This document shows positions 52,090 through 60,667 of a DNA stretch of 64,000 bases, one piece after another. Source of the stretch: Agrobacterium tumefaciens (GTDB lineage: Bacteria; Pseudomonadota; Alphaproteobacteria; Rhizobiales; Rhizobiaceae). The DNA is taken from assembly GCF_000834635.1 (NCBI RefSeq), contig NZ_JXQV01000006.1, forward strand, positions 188,501-252,500, read 5' to 3'. The notes under the pieces were generated by a model. The model worked only from the letters and a program-made list of their open reading frames with translations, was not told the DNA's origin and ran no database searches. The translations under genes and the position numbers were made by a program. Positions within the stretch are counted from its first letter, which is position 1; every line of letters begins with the position of its first letter.

Positions 52090-52371
52090 CTATATGAGGC
52101 GGAACACGCCAATCGCATAGACAACCGAAAGAGCCAGTGCCCACCAAAGGCCGGGGCCGATAAGGCCGAGCCAACCAAGGTGGATGAATGCCGAGCCGAG
52201 CAGCGACACGAACAGCCGGTCGCCGCGTGTCGTCTCAAAGCGTAAGATTCCAATGCGCGGATTGCCGCCGGGCGATATATATTCCCAAACCGCCATGCCG
52301 ATCAGCAGCGCCAGAATCGTCATAAAAAACAGTGCCGTGGGCAGCGTCCACGCCATCCAGGAAAAACTCAT
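52090..52371 (-). CDS. glpU: small membrane protein GlpU (DUF2160) of the glycerol ABC system
   Basis: 93 residues with two to three predicted membrane helices (LPTALFFMTILALLIGMAVW; LLGSAFIHLGWLGL; LWWALALSVVYAIGVF) joined by the conserved loop SPGGNPRIGILRFETTRGDRLF (22 residues, not fully required for recognition). Family DUF2160, found only beside glycerol-type ABC genes; its role is undefined. It lies 14 bases after glpQ and 79 bases before glpV. AAGGAGAAGATCG before the ATG. It might be an accessory subunit of the permease. Confidence 0.85.
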   Translation of the reverse strand: MSFSWMAWTLPTALFFMTILALLIGMAVWEYISPGGNPRIGILRFETTRGDRLFVSLLGSAFIHLGWLGLIGPGLWWALALSVVYAIGVFRLI

Positions 52372-52385
52372 CGATCTTCTCCTTG

Positions 52386-53204
52386 TTAGACGCGACCGAG
52401 CGCAAAGCCCTTGGCGATGTAGTTTCTGACGAAATAGATGACGAGTGCGCCGGGGATGATGGTGAGCACGCCGGCAGCAGCCAGCACGCCCCAATCCATG
52501 CCCGAGGCGGAAACCGTGCGTGTCATGGTGGCGGCAATCGGCTTTGCGGCTGTCGTCGTCAGCGTTCTGGCCAGCAGAAGTTCGACCCAAGAGAACATGA
52601 AGCAGAAGAAGGCTGCCACACCAATGCCGCTGGCGATGAGGGGCATGAAGATCTTCACGAAGAAGCGCGGGAAGGAATAACCGTCAATATAGGCGGTTTC
52701 ATCGATTTCCTTCGGCACGCCGGACATGAAGCCTTCGAGAATCCAGACCGCCAAGGGAACGTTGAACAGGCAGTGGGCAATGGCCACAGCGATGTGCGTA
52801 TCGATCAATCCGAATGCGGAATAGAGCTGGAAGAAGGGAAGCGCGAAGACGGCGGGTGGTGCCATGCGGTTGGTGAGCAGCCAGAAAAACAGATGCTTGT
52901 CGCCCAGGAAGCGATAGCGGGAAAAGGCGTAGGCTGCGGGCAGAGCGGCGGCGACGGAGATCACCGTGTTCATCACCACATAGATGATGGAGTTGATATA
53001 GCCATTATACCAGGCGGGATCGGTAAAGATGACGGTGTAGTTGCGCAGCGTCGGGTTTTGCGGCCACAGCGAGAAGGCACCGAGAATCTCGCCGTTTTCC
53101 TTGAAGCTCATATTCACGAGCCAATAGATGGGCAGCAGCAGAAACAGGATGTAGATCGTTGGGATCAGAAAGGAGAAGCGTGTAATGGACTTTGAATTGC
53201 TCAT
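52386..53204 (-). CDS. glpQ: glycerol ABC transporter permease GlpQ
   Basis: 272 residues, six membrane helices of the MalG/UgpE class. The ATPase-docking loop is EIDETAYIDGYSFPRFFVKIFMP, read near residues 178-200, and the N-terminus has the LLLPIYWLVNMSFK segment common to this family. The ATG at 53204 follows AAAGGAGATTATC; six open codons upstream overlap glpP. Pairs with GlpP to form the channel through the inner membrane. 14 bases separate it from glpP. Confidence 0.9.
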   Translation of the reverse strand: MSNSKSITRFSFLIPTIYILFLLLPIYWLVNMSFKENGEILGAFSLWPQNPTLRNYTVIFTDPAWYNGYINSIIYVVMNTVISVAAALPAAYAFSRYRFLGDKHLFFWLLTNRMAPPAVFALPFFQLYSAFGLIDTHIAVAIAHCLFNVPLAVWILEGFMSGVPKEIDETAYIDGYSFPRFFVKIFMPLIASGIGVAAFFCFMFSWVELLLARTLTTTAAKPIAATMTRTVSASGMDWGVLAAAGVLTIIPGALVIYFVRNYIAKGFALGRV

Positions 53205-53218
53205 GATAATCTCCTTTC

Positions 53219-54085
53219 TCAAGCCTGTTCGTCGCTGTTGGTCATGACGGTGTAGAAGATCCAGGACAGGGCAAGGATAATCAGGAAGTAGATGATCGAC
53301 ATGGCCGCCGCTGGCCCCAGATCGAACTGGCCGACCGCCATTTTTACAAGATCGATGGACAGGAAAGTGGTGGAATTGCCCGGTCCGCCGCCGGTGACCA
53401 CGAAAGGTTCGGTGTAGATCATGAAGCTATCCATGAAGCGCAGCAGCACGGCGATGAGAAGCACGCGCTTCATCTTTGGAAGCTGAATATAGCGGAAGAC
53501 CGACCAGCGGGATGCGCCATCGATGCGCGCTGCCTGATAATAGGCATTGGGAATAGAGACCAGACCTGCGTAGCAGAGCAGCACGACAAGGCTCGTCCAG
53601 TGCCAGACATCCATGATGATGACGGTTGCCCAGGCATCCACAGGGTCCTGCGTGTAGTTGTAATCAATGCCCAGCATCGAGAGATAATGCCCGAGAAAGC
53701 CGATATCGACGCGGCCGAAGACCTGCCAGATGGTACCGACAACGTTCCACGGAATGAGAAGCGGCAGCGCCATAAGCACGAGGCAGACGGGCACGCCGAG
53801 GCCTGTCTTCGGCATATTGAGTGCAATGAGAATGCCGAGCGGGATCTGGATTGCCAGAATGACGAAGGAGAAAATCAGGTTCCGCATCAACGCATCCCAG
53901 AAGCGGGGCGAGTGCAGGATTTCCATGAACCAGTCGGTTCCGGCCCAGAAGAACTGGTTGTTTCCGAATGTATCCTGAACCGAGTAATTGACCACCGTCA
54001 TCAGCGGGATGATGGCGGAAAATGCCACGAGCACCAGAACGGGAATGAGCAGCAGCCATGCCTTGTTGTTGACTGTTTTTTCCAT
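53219..54085 (-). CDS. glpP: glycerol ABC transporter permease GlpP
   Basis: 288 residues, six membrane helices of the MalF/UgpA class. Docking loop YYQAARIDGASRWSVFRYIQLP (read in parts near 185-206) with the EAA-type Ala-Ala and Gly. Adjacent conserved stretches are PLLIPWNVVGTIWQVFGR and YTEPFVVTGGGPGNST. Begins two bases after the glpT stop codon and precedes glpQ, forming the heterodimeric permease. Confidence 0.9.
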   Translation of the reverse strand: MEKTVNNKAWLLLIPVLVLVAFSAIIPLMTVVNYSVQDTFGNNQFFWAGTDWFMEILHSPRFWDALMRNLIFSFVILAIQIPLGILIALNMPKTGLGVPVCLVLMALPLLIPWNVVGTIWQVFGRVDIGFLGHYLSMLGIDYNYTQDPVDAWATVIIMDVWHWTSLVVLLCYAGLVSIPNAYYQAARIDGASRWSVFRYIQLPKMKRVLLIAVLLRFMDSFMIYTEPFVVTGGGPGNSTTFLSIDLVKMAVGQFDLGPAAAMSIIYFLIILALSWIFYTVMTNSDEQA

Positions 54086-54087
54086 GG

Positions 54088-55158
54088 TCAGGCCTCCATG
54101 CCAACGCGCCAGCTATCGGCGTAGATTCCGATGGCCTTGGGATCGAAACTGACATGCGGTTCGGACGGAATATCGCCATCCTCAGGAACGACTACCGTCA
54201 AGGGATGGCCGGCAAAGCTTGCCCGTACGATTTTGTGGCGACCGATATCCTCAACCTTGCTGATGGTGACGGGCATGCCCTCACGGCCAAGGGTGATGAA
54301 TTCAGGCCGGATGCCAAGCTCCGTGCGCGCACCGGCCTTGACGCCGGGTGCCGATGACAGAGCCAGATTTTGATCGCCAATACGGGCCGTTGCACCATCC
54401 AGCGCAACCGGCATGAAGTTCATGCCCGGAGAGCCGATGAAATAGCCGACGAAGGTGTGGCTAGGCCGCTCGAACAGTTCCGCGGGCGTGCCGATCTGCA
54501 CGATCTGGCCGTCATACATGACGACGACCTTATCCGCGAAGGTCATGGCCTCGGTCTGGTCATGGGTGACATAGACCATGGTAAAGCCGAACTGCTTGTG
54601 AAGACGTTTCAGCTGCGAACGCAGAACCCATTTCATGTGCGGGTCGATGACCGTCAGGGGCTCGTCGAACAGGATGGCGTTCACGTCATCGCGCACAAGG
54701 CCGCGTCCCAGCGATATCTTCTGTTTCTGGTCGGCTGTTAGCCGATTGGCGCGGCGGGTCGCCATATCCTTGAGATCGATCATCTCGAGGATTTCGTTCA
54801 CGCGACGACCGACATCGTTTTCCGCCACGCCGCGATTGCGCAGGGGAAAGGCCAGATTATCGTAAACGGTCATGGTGTCGTAAATGACCGGAAACTGGAA
54901 AACCTGCGCGATGTTGCGCTGTTCCGTCGGCAGGTTTGTGACGTCCTTGCCATCGAACAAAATGCGACCATCGGATGGGTGGATCAGGCCTGAGATAATG
55001 TTGAGCAGGGTTGTCTTGCCGCAGCCGGAGGGGCCGAGCAGCGCGTAGGCGCCGCCATCGCTCCACTCATGGTCCACTTCCTTCAAGGCGTAATCATTGG
55101 CCGCCCGTGCCTTGGCATTGTAGGCGTGGCGGATATGGTCGAGACTGATGCGTGCCAT
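54088..55158 (-). CDS. glpT: glycerol ABC transporter ATP-binding protein GlpT (degenerate signature motif)
   Basis: 356 residues: ABC domain (about 1-235) and a C-terminal TOBE-type domain. Walker A GPSGCGKT (42-49), Q-loop VFQFPV, Walker B AILFDE (161-166) and H-loop His199 are intact. The ABC signature, normally LSGGQ, reads LTADQ (140-144), and the D-loop reads VIDPH. Paired with GlpS, which has an intact signature. This is not the glycerol-3-phosphate antiporter also named GlpT in E. coli; the name follows the rhizobial operon. Confidence 0.9.
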   Translation of the reverse strand: MARISLDHIRHAYNAKARAANDYALKEVDHEWSDGGAYALLGPSGCGKTTLLNIISGLIHPSDGRILFDGKDVTNLPTEQRNIAQVFQFPVIYDTMTVYDNLAFPLRNRGVAENDVGRRVNEILEMIDLKDMATRRANRLTADQKQKISLGRGLVRDDVNAILFDEPLTVIDPHMKWVLRSQLKRLHKQFGFTMVYVTHDQTEAMTFADKVVVMYDGQIVQIGTPAELFERPSHTFVGYFIGSPGMNFMPVALDGATARIGDQNLALSSAPGVKAGARTELGIRPEFITLGREGMPVTISKVEDIGRHKIVRASFAGHPLTVVVPEDGDIPSEPHVSFDPKAIGIYADSWRVGMEA

Positions 55159-55170
55159 GGTCTCTTCTCC

Positions 55171-56256
55171 TCACGCGGCTGCTTGTTGCGGGGCGCCAAG
55201 CGAGCGTCCCTTCGCATCGAACGCCATCAGATGGCGGGTGTCGAGATAGACATCAATCTCGCGATCCGGCTCGATATCCAGAATGCCGCGTGTCAGCATG
55301 ACCCAGCGGTTGTCCGCATAATTGAGGTGGATAAAGCTCTCCGAACCTGCAATTTCCGAAATCAGCGTCTTCGCACCGAGCTTTGCAGTAGCGCCGTCAT
55401 TGCTTGGTGCCGGGTAAAGATGGTGCGGGTGGAAGGCGAGCGTGACGGGACCTTCTGCTACATCGCAGAGATGGGCAGGAACCGGAAAGGCAGCTTCGCC
55501 ATTGTGAAGGAAGGACGCGCCGGAGCGGGTCAGCGGCAGGATGTTGAGTGGCGGATCGGCAAAGGTCTTTGCCGACACAAGATCGACCGGGTTTCGGTAA
55601 AGATCGATGGTGCTGCCGAACTGGGCCACATTGCCCTGATGCATGGTCGCGGTGTTGCCACCCAGTAGAAGTGCCTCGGATGGCTCTGTGGTTGCGTAAA
55701 CGAAGATCGCGCCGGATTCTGCGAATATCTTCGGCAGTTCTTCACGCAGCTCTTCGCGCAGCTTGTAATCCAGGTTGGCGAGTGGCTCATCGAGCAGAAC
55801 GAGGCTGGCATTCTTGACGATGGCGCGGGCAAGGGCGGTGCGCTGCTGCTGGCCACCGGATAGGTTGAGCGGCGTGCGGTCGAGATAGGGCGTCAGCCGC
55901 AGCATCTCAGCGGCGCGGCGCACCTCCCGGTCAATCGTTGCTGCATCCTTCTTGGCAATGCGCATCGGGGAGGCGATGTTTTCATAAACGGTGAGCGCGG
56001 GATAATTGATGAACTGCTGGTAGACCATGGCCACGCTGCGGTCCTGCACGCGCTTGCCCGTCACATCCGCTCCATCAAACAGAAGCTGTCCCTCGGTCGG
56101 TCTGTCCAGACCGGCCATGAGCCGCATCAGCGATGTTTTTCCAGATAGGGTCGGCCCCAAGAGCACATTCAATGTGCCCCGCTTCAGGGTCAGATTTGTG
56201 GGGTGAATATGGTACTCACCACCCACCATCTTTGCGATATTGCGTAATTCCAGCAT
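55171..56256 (-). CDS. glpS: glycerol ABC transporter ATP-binding protein GlpS (H-loop lost)
   Basis: 361 residues: ABC domain plus C-terminal TOBE-like domain. Walker A GPTLSGKT (34-41), Q-loop VYQQF, signature LSGGQ (132-136) and Walker B LVLLDE (152-157) with the catalytic Glu are intact. The switch histidine is missing: the segment reads YATTEPSEA where GlpT has YVTHDQTEA, putting Thr190 at the His position. First ABC gene after glpD. The ATG at 56256 suits the family N-terminus (MLELRNIAKM), though the GGGAGG upstream is 12 bases away; the frame is open nine codons further. Confidence 0.9.
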   Translation of the reverse strand: MLELRNIAKMVGGEYHIHPTNLTLKRGTLNVLLGPTLSGKTSLMRLMAGLDRPTEGQLLFDGADVTGKRVQDRSVAMVYQQFINYPALTVYENIASPMRIAKKDAATIDREVRRAAEMLRLTPYLDRTPLNLSGGQQQRTALARAIVKNASLVLLDEPLANLDYKLREELREELPKIFAESGAIFVYATTEPSEALLLGGNTATMHQGNVAQFGSTIDLYRNPVDLVSAKTFADPPLNILPLTRSGASFLHNGEAAFPVPAHLCDVAEGPVTLAFHPHHLYPAPSNDGATAKLGAKTLISEIAGSESFIHLNYADNRWVMLTRGILDIEPDREIDVYLDTRHLMAFDAKGRSLGAPQQAAA

Positions 56257-56327
56257 GCGTTCCCGAGGCCTCCCAACCTGCAAGATTCTGCTTCAATGTC
56301 AGTGTTTTATGCCCCTGCGGGCATGGT

Positions 56328-57836
56328 TCAGGCGGCGTTCGTTGCCATATAGTCGTTCAGTGCGGCAGCTTGCTCGCGAGAAAAATGCAGGCCCTGCTTG
56401 GTTCTGCGCCACAGCACGTCTTCGCTGGTTCTGGCCCATTCCTGTTGCATCAGCCATTCGACTTCACGCTCGTAAAGATCGCCTCCGAAATGCTGGCCAA
56501 GCGCCTCCATGCTGGCCGCATTCCCGAGGATCGCGTGTGCCTTTGTTCCGTAGAGACGAACCAGTCTGCGCGCCTGACGATCTGAAAGAAAGCTGTATTT
56601 TGCCTTGAGCTTATTGACCTCGGTCTCATAGCCGGTGGCGGCGAAATCTCCGCCCGGAAGAGAGCTTTTGCCGGTCCACGGCTTGCCCTTGTCGCCAATG
56701 GCTTCCGCCACTTTTTCCAGCGCATGTTCCGCCAGACGGCGATAGGTTGTGAGCTTGCCGCCGAAGACATTCAGAAGTGGTGCGGCTCCGTCCGTGCCCT
56801 CAAGCTTCAGCACGTAATCGCGCGTGGCTTCCTGCGCGCTGGATGCGCCATCATCAAACAGCGGGCGCACAGCCGAATAGGTCCAGACGATATCGTCCTT
56901 CGTCACAGGCTCGGCAAAATATTCGCTGGCGGCGTTGCACAGGTAATCGGTTTCCTCGCCGCTGATCTTCACATCGGCAGGGTCACCGGTGTAGTCGCGG
57001 TCCGTGGTGCCGATCAGCGTGAAATCCGTTTCATAGGGAATGGCGAAGATGATGCGGTTATCAGGATTCTGGAAGAAATAGGCCCTGACATCGTTGAACT
57101 TCTTCTTCACGATGATGTGGCTGCCCTGAACCAGACGCACATTGTGAACCTGGTTCTTGCCCGCCGCATTGGACAAGACATTGTCCACCCACGGGCCAGA
57201 CGCGTTGACCAGCATGCGGGATTGAACGGTCTTGATCGCGCCGCTTGCGGTATCCTTCACGTCGATATTCCACAGTCCGCCATCGCGGCGCACAGAGGTA
57301 ACCTTGGCGCGGCTCATGATATCTGCGCCACGGTCTGCGGCATCACGCGCATTCAACACCACAAGGCGGGCGTCATCCACCCAGCCATCGGAATATTCGA
57401 AGGCTTTGGTGAACAGCGGCTTTAGCGGCTTTCCGGCAGGATCGCGGCGCATGTCGAGAGATTTGGTAGCTGGCAACAGCTTGCGGCCGCCCAGATGGTC
57501 GTAGAGAAAAAGGCCGAGACGGATGAGCCATGCCGGGCGAATGCCGCCTTTGTGGAAAGGCAGAACAAAACGCATGGGCCAGATGATGTGCGGCGCCATG
57601 GCCCAGAGCACTTCGCGCTCCATCAAGGCCTCGCGCACCAACCGGAACTCGTAATGTTCGAGATAACGAAGGCCGCCGTGAATGAGCTTGGTCGCGCCAG
57701 AAGACGTGCCGGAGGCGAAATCATTCATCTCGGCAAGCGTCACGGAATAGCCACGGCCCGCAGCGTCACGCGCGATCCCGCATCCATTGATGCCTCCACC
57801 GATCACGAAAATATCGCGGACAGCGCTCTCAGTCAC
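56328..57836 (-). CDS. glpD: glycerol-3-phosphate dehydrogenase (FAD, aerobic) GlpD
   Basis: 502 residues, the size of E. coli GlpD. FAD-binding motif VIGGGINGCGIARDAAGRG (11-29), the family signature GTSSGATKLIHGGLRYLE (near 43-60) and IGTTDRDYTGDP. The C-terminal DAO_C domain (about 385-490) is present. It oxidises glycerol 3-phosphate to dihydroxyacetone phosphate at the inner face of the membrane, passing electrons to quinone. It sits between glpR and the ABC genes, coupling uptake to catabolism. Glycerol kinase is not in this window. Confidence 0.96.
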   Translation of the reverse strand: MTESAVRDIFVIGGGINGCGIARDAAGRGYSVTLAEMNDFASGTSSGATKLIHGGLRYLEHYEFRLVREALMEREVLWAMAPHIIWPMRFVLPFHKGGIRPAWLIRLGLFLYDHLGGRKLLPATKSLDMRRDPAGKPLKPLFTKAFEYSDGWVDDARLVVLNARDAADRGADIMSRAKVTSVRRDGGLWNIDVKDTASGAIKTVQSRMLVNASGPWVDNVLSNAAGKNQVHNVRLVQGSHIIVKKKFNDVRAYFFQNPDNRIIFAIPYETDFTLIGTTDRDYTGDPADVKISGEETDYLCNAASEYFAEPVTKDDIVWTYSAVRPLFDDGASSAQEATRDYVLKLEGTDGAAPLLNVFGGKLTTYRRLAEHALEKVAEAIGDKGKPWTGKSSLPGGDFAATGYETEVNKLKAKYSFLSDRQARRLVRLYGTKAHAILGNAASMEALGQHFGGDLYEREVEWLMQQEWARTSEDVLWRRTKQGLHFSREQAAALNDYMATNAA

Positions 57837-57913
57837 TGCATTCTCCCTGATGCGACTATGCGCCGCTTGTTCTCTTTAAATCCGAACTTAATCAGAGTTA
57901 AAATGAAAAGAAA

Positions 57914-57936
57914 GCGAATGTCAAACGAATGTTCGC
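57914..57936. promoter_or_regulatory. possible GlpR site between glpR and glpD
   Basis: GCGAATGTCAAACGAATGTT plus CGC form arms GCGAA/TTCGC with a direct repeat of CGAATGT; ATGTTCG resembles half of the E. coli GlpR operator. It lies 78 bases upstream of glpD. The rhizobial GlpR site is not known to me. Confidence 0.3.
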
Positions 57937-57939
57937 AAC

Positions 57940-58719
57940 TCAATTCGGCTTCGTTTGGTTTTCGGTTTCAATCAGCCGGACGTCGTTTTCCCGACAGATG
58001 GCCTTGACCGCTGCAGAGGGGCAGTGGTCGGTTATAAAGGTGTGAACCTGCGATAGATGGCCAATTCTGACGGGGGCGGTGCGGTCGAATTTGCTTGAAT
58101 CCGATACGAGAATGACGTGGCGGGCATTGGCGATGATGGCCTGCGCGACCTTCACTTCGCGGAAGTCGTAATCGAGGAGTGCGCCGTCCTTGTCGATGGC
58201 GGAAACGCCGATGACGGCATAGTCCACCTTGAACTGTCGGATGAAATCGACAGCCGCCTCTCCCACGATGCCGCCATCGGTGCCACGCACCACGCCACCG
58301 GCAATGACGACCTCTATGCCTGAGAATATTCTCAACCTGTTGGCAACATTGATATTATTGGTGATTACCATCAGTTCCTGATGGTCCACCAAGGCTTCGC
58401 CAACGGCCTCCGTTGTCGTGCCGATATTGATGAAAAGCGATGATTTTCCGGGAATGATATCGGCTGCTGCGCGGCCTATCGCCTGTTTTTCTGTTGCCGC
58501 AATGGAGCGGCGCGCCTCATATTTCACGTTCTCGGTGCTGCTGGGAAATATAGCGCCACCATGGATGCGTGTGAGCGCACGGGCCTCGCAAAGGTCGTTC
58601 AGATCCTTGCGGATTGTCTGCGCCGTCACCGAAAATCGTGACGCCAGATCATCCACGCTGACCTTGCCCTCGGATTTTGCAAGCTCAATGATATCAAGTT
58701 GGCGCGATGAGAACATCAT
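57940..58719 (-). CDS. glpR: DeoR-family glycerol regulator GlpR
   Basis: 259 residues: an N-terminal DeoR helix-turn-helix (about 5-60, with VSVDDLASRFSVTAQTIRKDLNDL, read in parts) and a DeoRC sugar-phosphate-sensing domain (about 78-235, with INIGTTTEAVGEAL). In E. coli GlpR is released from DNA by glycerol 3-phosphate. Its place just upstream of glpD and the glycerol transporter supports the same role. ATG at the first or second codon. A 9-bp inverted repeat TTTCGTTTT/AAAACGAAA lies 31 bases upstream. Confidence 0.9.
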   Translation of the reverse strand: MMFSSRQLDIIELAKSEGKVSVDDLASRFSVTAQTIRKDLNDLCEARALTRIHGGAIFPSSTENVKYEARRSIAATEKQAIGRAAADIIPGKSSLFINIGTTTEAVGEALVDHQELMVITNNINVANRLRIFSGIEVVIAGGVVRGTDGGIVGEAAVDFIRQFKVDYAVIGVSAIDKDGALLDYDFREVKVAQAIIANARHVILVSDSSKFDRTAPVRIGHLSQVHTFITDHCPSAAVKAICRENDVRLIETENQTKPN

Positions 58720-58931
58720 GAAGGTTTCTACCTGGCATTATCGATAAGGTTTCGTTTTATTTCATTTTTTGAGAAAACGAAAGCGGGGGAGCGGGGCATT
58801 TCGCGCAGGTTTTCCACAATCTACGGGGTTATAAATCCGTTAAATTGTCCGCCTGATAAATATTGGGGTTGCGTGTCAGGCGGATTTGTCATTGTTTGCG
58901 GGTTCTCACACTTTATGGGGAAATTAAAAAA
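58720..58931. promoter_or_regulatory. divergent glpR/oppA-type region with a 9-bp inverted repeat
   Basis: TTTCGTTTT (58750-58758) and AAAACGAAA (58774-58782) are exact complements separated by 15 bases, close to the glpR start. DeoR-family operators in Rhizobiales often contain TTTCG half-sites, so GlpR autoregulation is plausible. The rest of the 212-base gap carries the promoter for the peptide transporter. Confidence 0.4.
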
Positions 58932-60530
58932 ATGAAATCTATAAAAACAACAACGCGAGCCGCACTCCTGCTGGGCTCGATCCTGATTGGCGCAACTCCT
59001 TCTCTCGCAGAAACCGTTCTGCACCGTGGCAATTCCGGCGAGCCGCAGACGCTCGACCAGGCCCAGACCTCGATCAACATTGAAGCTTTCATCGTGAAGG
59101 ACCTTTATGAAGGCCTCACCATCTATGACGCCGCCGGCAAGATCGTTCCCGGCGCTGCGGAAAGCTGGACGCTGTCTGACGACGGCACGGTCTACACATT
59201 CAAGCTGCGCGAAAACGCAAAATGGTCTGACGGCACACCAGTGACCGCCGAGGACTTCGTGTTCTCGTACCAGCGCGTTGAAGACCCGAAGACTGCCGCG
59301 AAATACGCAAATATTCTCTACCCCATCAAGAATGCCGAAAAGATCAATAAGGGCGAAGCCAAGCTCGAAGAGCTCGGCATCAAGGCTGTTGACGCCAAGA
59401 CGCTGGAAATCACGCTTGAGCGCGCGACACCATTCTTCCTTGAGCTGCTCGCGCACCAGACTGCACTGCCCGTTTCAAAAGCAAGCGTTGAGAAGAACGG
59501 CGCAGATTTCGTAAAGCCAGGCGTCATGGTTTCGAACGGTGCCTATACGCTGCAGGCGCATGTTCCCAATGACAGCCTGACGGTTGTGAAGAACCCGAAC
59601 CACTGGGACGCGGCCAACACCAAGATCGACAAGGTCATTTTCTACCCAATCGACGATCAGGCCGCTTCCGTGCGCCGTTTCGAAGCCAAGGAAATGGACC
59701 TTGCCTATAATTTCTCGGCCGATCAGCTGGATCGTCTACGGACATCCTACGGTGATCAGGTCCGCGTAACGCCGACACTCGCAACCTATTACTACACCTT
59801 CGATACGCGTGAAGCGCCCTATAATGATGTTCGCGTTCGTCGCGCGCTCTCCATGGCTGTAGACCGTGACTTCCTTGCCAAGGAAATCTACAGCGGCTCG
59901 CAGCTGCCATCCTACTCCATGGTTCCGCCCGGCATGGGCAGCTATGGTGAGCCTGCCAAGGCAGACTTCGCCACACTTTCGCAGCTGGACCGTGAAGACG
60001 AAGCTTTGAAGCTGATGAAGGAAGCCGGTTATGGCGAAGGCGGCAAGAAATTGTCCGTCGAAATCCGCTATAACACCAATCCTAATCATGAGCGCGTTGC
60101 GACAGCAGTTGCCGATATGTGGAAGACCACATTCGGTGCCAACGTGTCACTGGTTAACCTCGACGTTGCCTCGCACTATGGCTACCTCCAGGAAGGCGGC
60201 AAGTTCAACGTTGCCCGTGCTGGCTGGGTTGCTGACTATGCGGATGCGGAAAACTTCCTGGCTCTGTCTGTCTCTTCCAACAAGACCTTCAACTATTCGA
60301 AATTCAACAATGCTGAATTCGATGCGTTGATGAAGAAGTCTTACGAAGAAAAAGACGCTGCTGCTCGCAACAAGATCCTGCACGAGGCAGAAACCATCCT
60401 GATGAAGGAACAGCCGGTTGCGCCGTTCCTGACGCAGGCTGACCTTTGGCTGGTTTCGAACCGCGTCAAGGGCTGGAAGGACAATGCCAATAACGAGCAC
60501 CTCAGCCGCTTCCTGAGCGTTTCCGAATAA
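58932..60530 (+). CDS. oligopeptide ABC transporter solute-binding protein (OppA type)
   Basis: 532 residues. Signal peptide 1-26 (ending PSLA), then an SBP family 5 domain with EPQTLDQAQ, LYEGLTIYD, AAESWTLSDDG ... YTFKLRENAKWSDGTPVTAEDFVFSYQR (read in parts), and the C-terminal NYSKFNNAEFD. The similarity to E. coli OppA is along the full length. The ATG at 58932 with GGGGAAA upstream is used; the frame runs 23 codons further. Periplasmic peptide capture. Followed by a strong intercistronic hairpin, then permease genes. Confidence 0.9.
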   Translation: MKSIKTTTRAALLLGSILIGATPSLAETVLHRGNSGEPQTLDQAQTSINIEAFIVKDLYEGLTIYDAAGKIVPGAAESWTLSDDGTVYTFKLRENAKWSDGTPVTAEDFVFSYQRVEDPKTAAKYANILYPIKNAEKINKGEAKLEELGIKAVDAKTLEITLERATPFFLELLAHQTALPVSKASVEKNGADFVKPGVMVSNGAYTLQAHVPNDSLTVVKNPNHWDAANTKIDKVIFYPIDDQAASVRRFEAKEMDLAYNFSADQLDRLRTSYGDQVRVTPTLATYYYTFDTREAPYNDVRVRRALSMAVDRDFLAKEIYSGSQLPSYSMVPPGMGSYGEPAKADFATLSQLDREDEALKLMKEAGYGEGGKKLSVEIRYNTNPNHERVATAVADMWKTTFGANVSLVNLDVASHYGYLQEGGKFNVARAGWVADYADAENFLALSVSSNKTFNYSKFNNAEFDALMKKSYEEKDAAARNKILHEAETILMKEQPVAPFLTQADLWLVSNRVKGWKDNANNEHLSRFLSVSE

Positions 60531-60553
60531 GCAATGCTGCCACGGTGGTTCTG

Positions 60554-60588
60554 AAACATGTCGCGCATCTTGCCCGCGCGACATGTTT
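60554..60588 (+). promoter_or_regulatory. intercistronic stem-loop after the oppA-type gene
   Basis: Perfect 13-bp stem AAACATGTCGCGC/GCGCGACATGTTT with a 9-base loop, 24 bases after the stop codon and 80 bases before the next gene. No T-tract follows, so read-through is expected. Confidence 0.65.
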
Positions 60589-60667
60589 GCAAGAACGGGT
60601 TATATTTGCGGCGGGGTGAAAATCCCGACGCATTTCGCCGCCGTGCCATGCCGGAGCCCGAATTATC

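Noticed and set aside
50289-58719. Sn-glycerol-3-phosphate (Ugp) or maltose transporter
   Set aside because: The gene order with glpR, glpD and a DUF2160 protein, and the large binding protein, fit the rhizobial glycerol system better.
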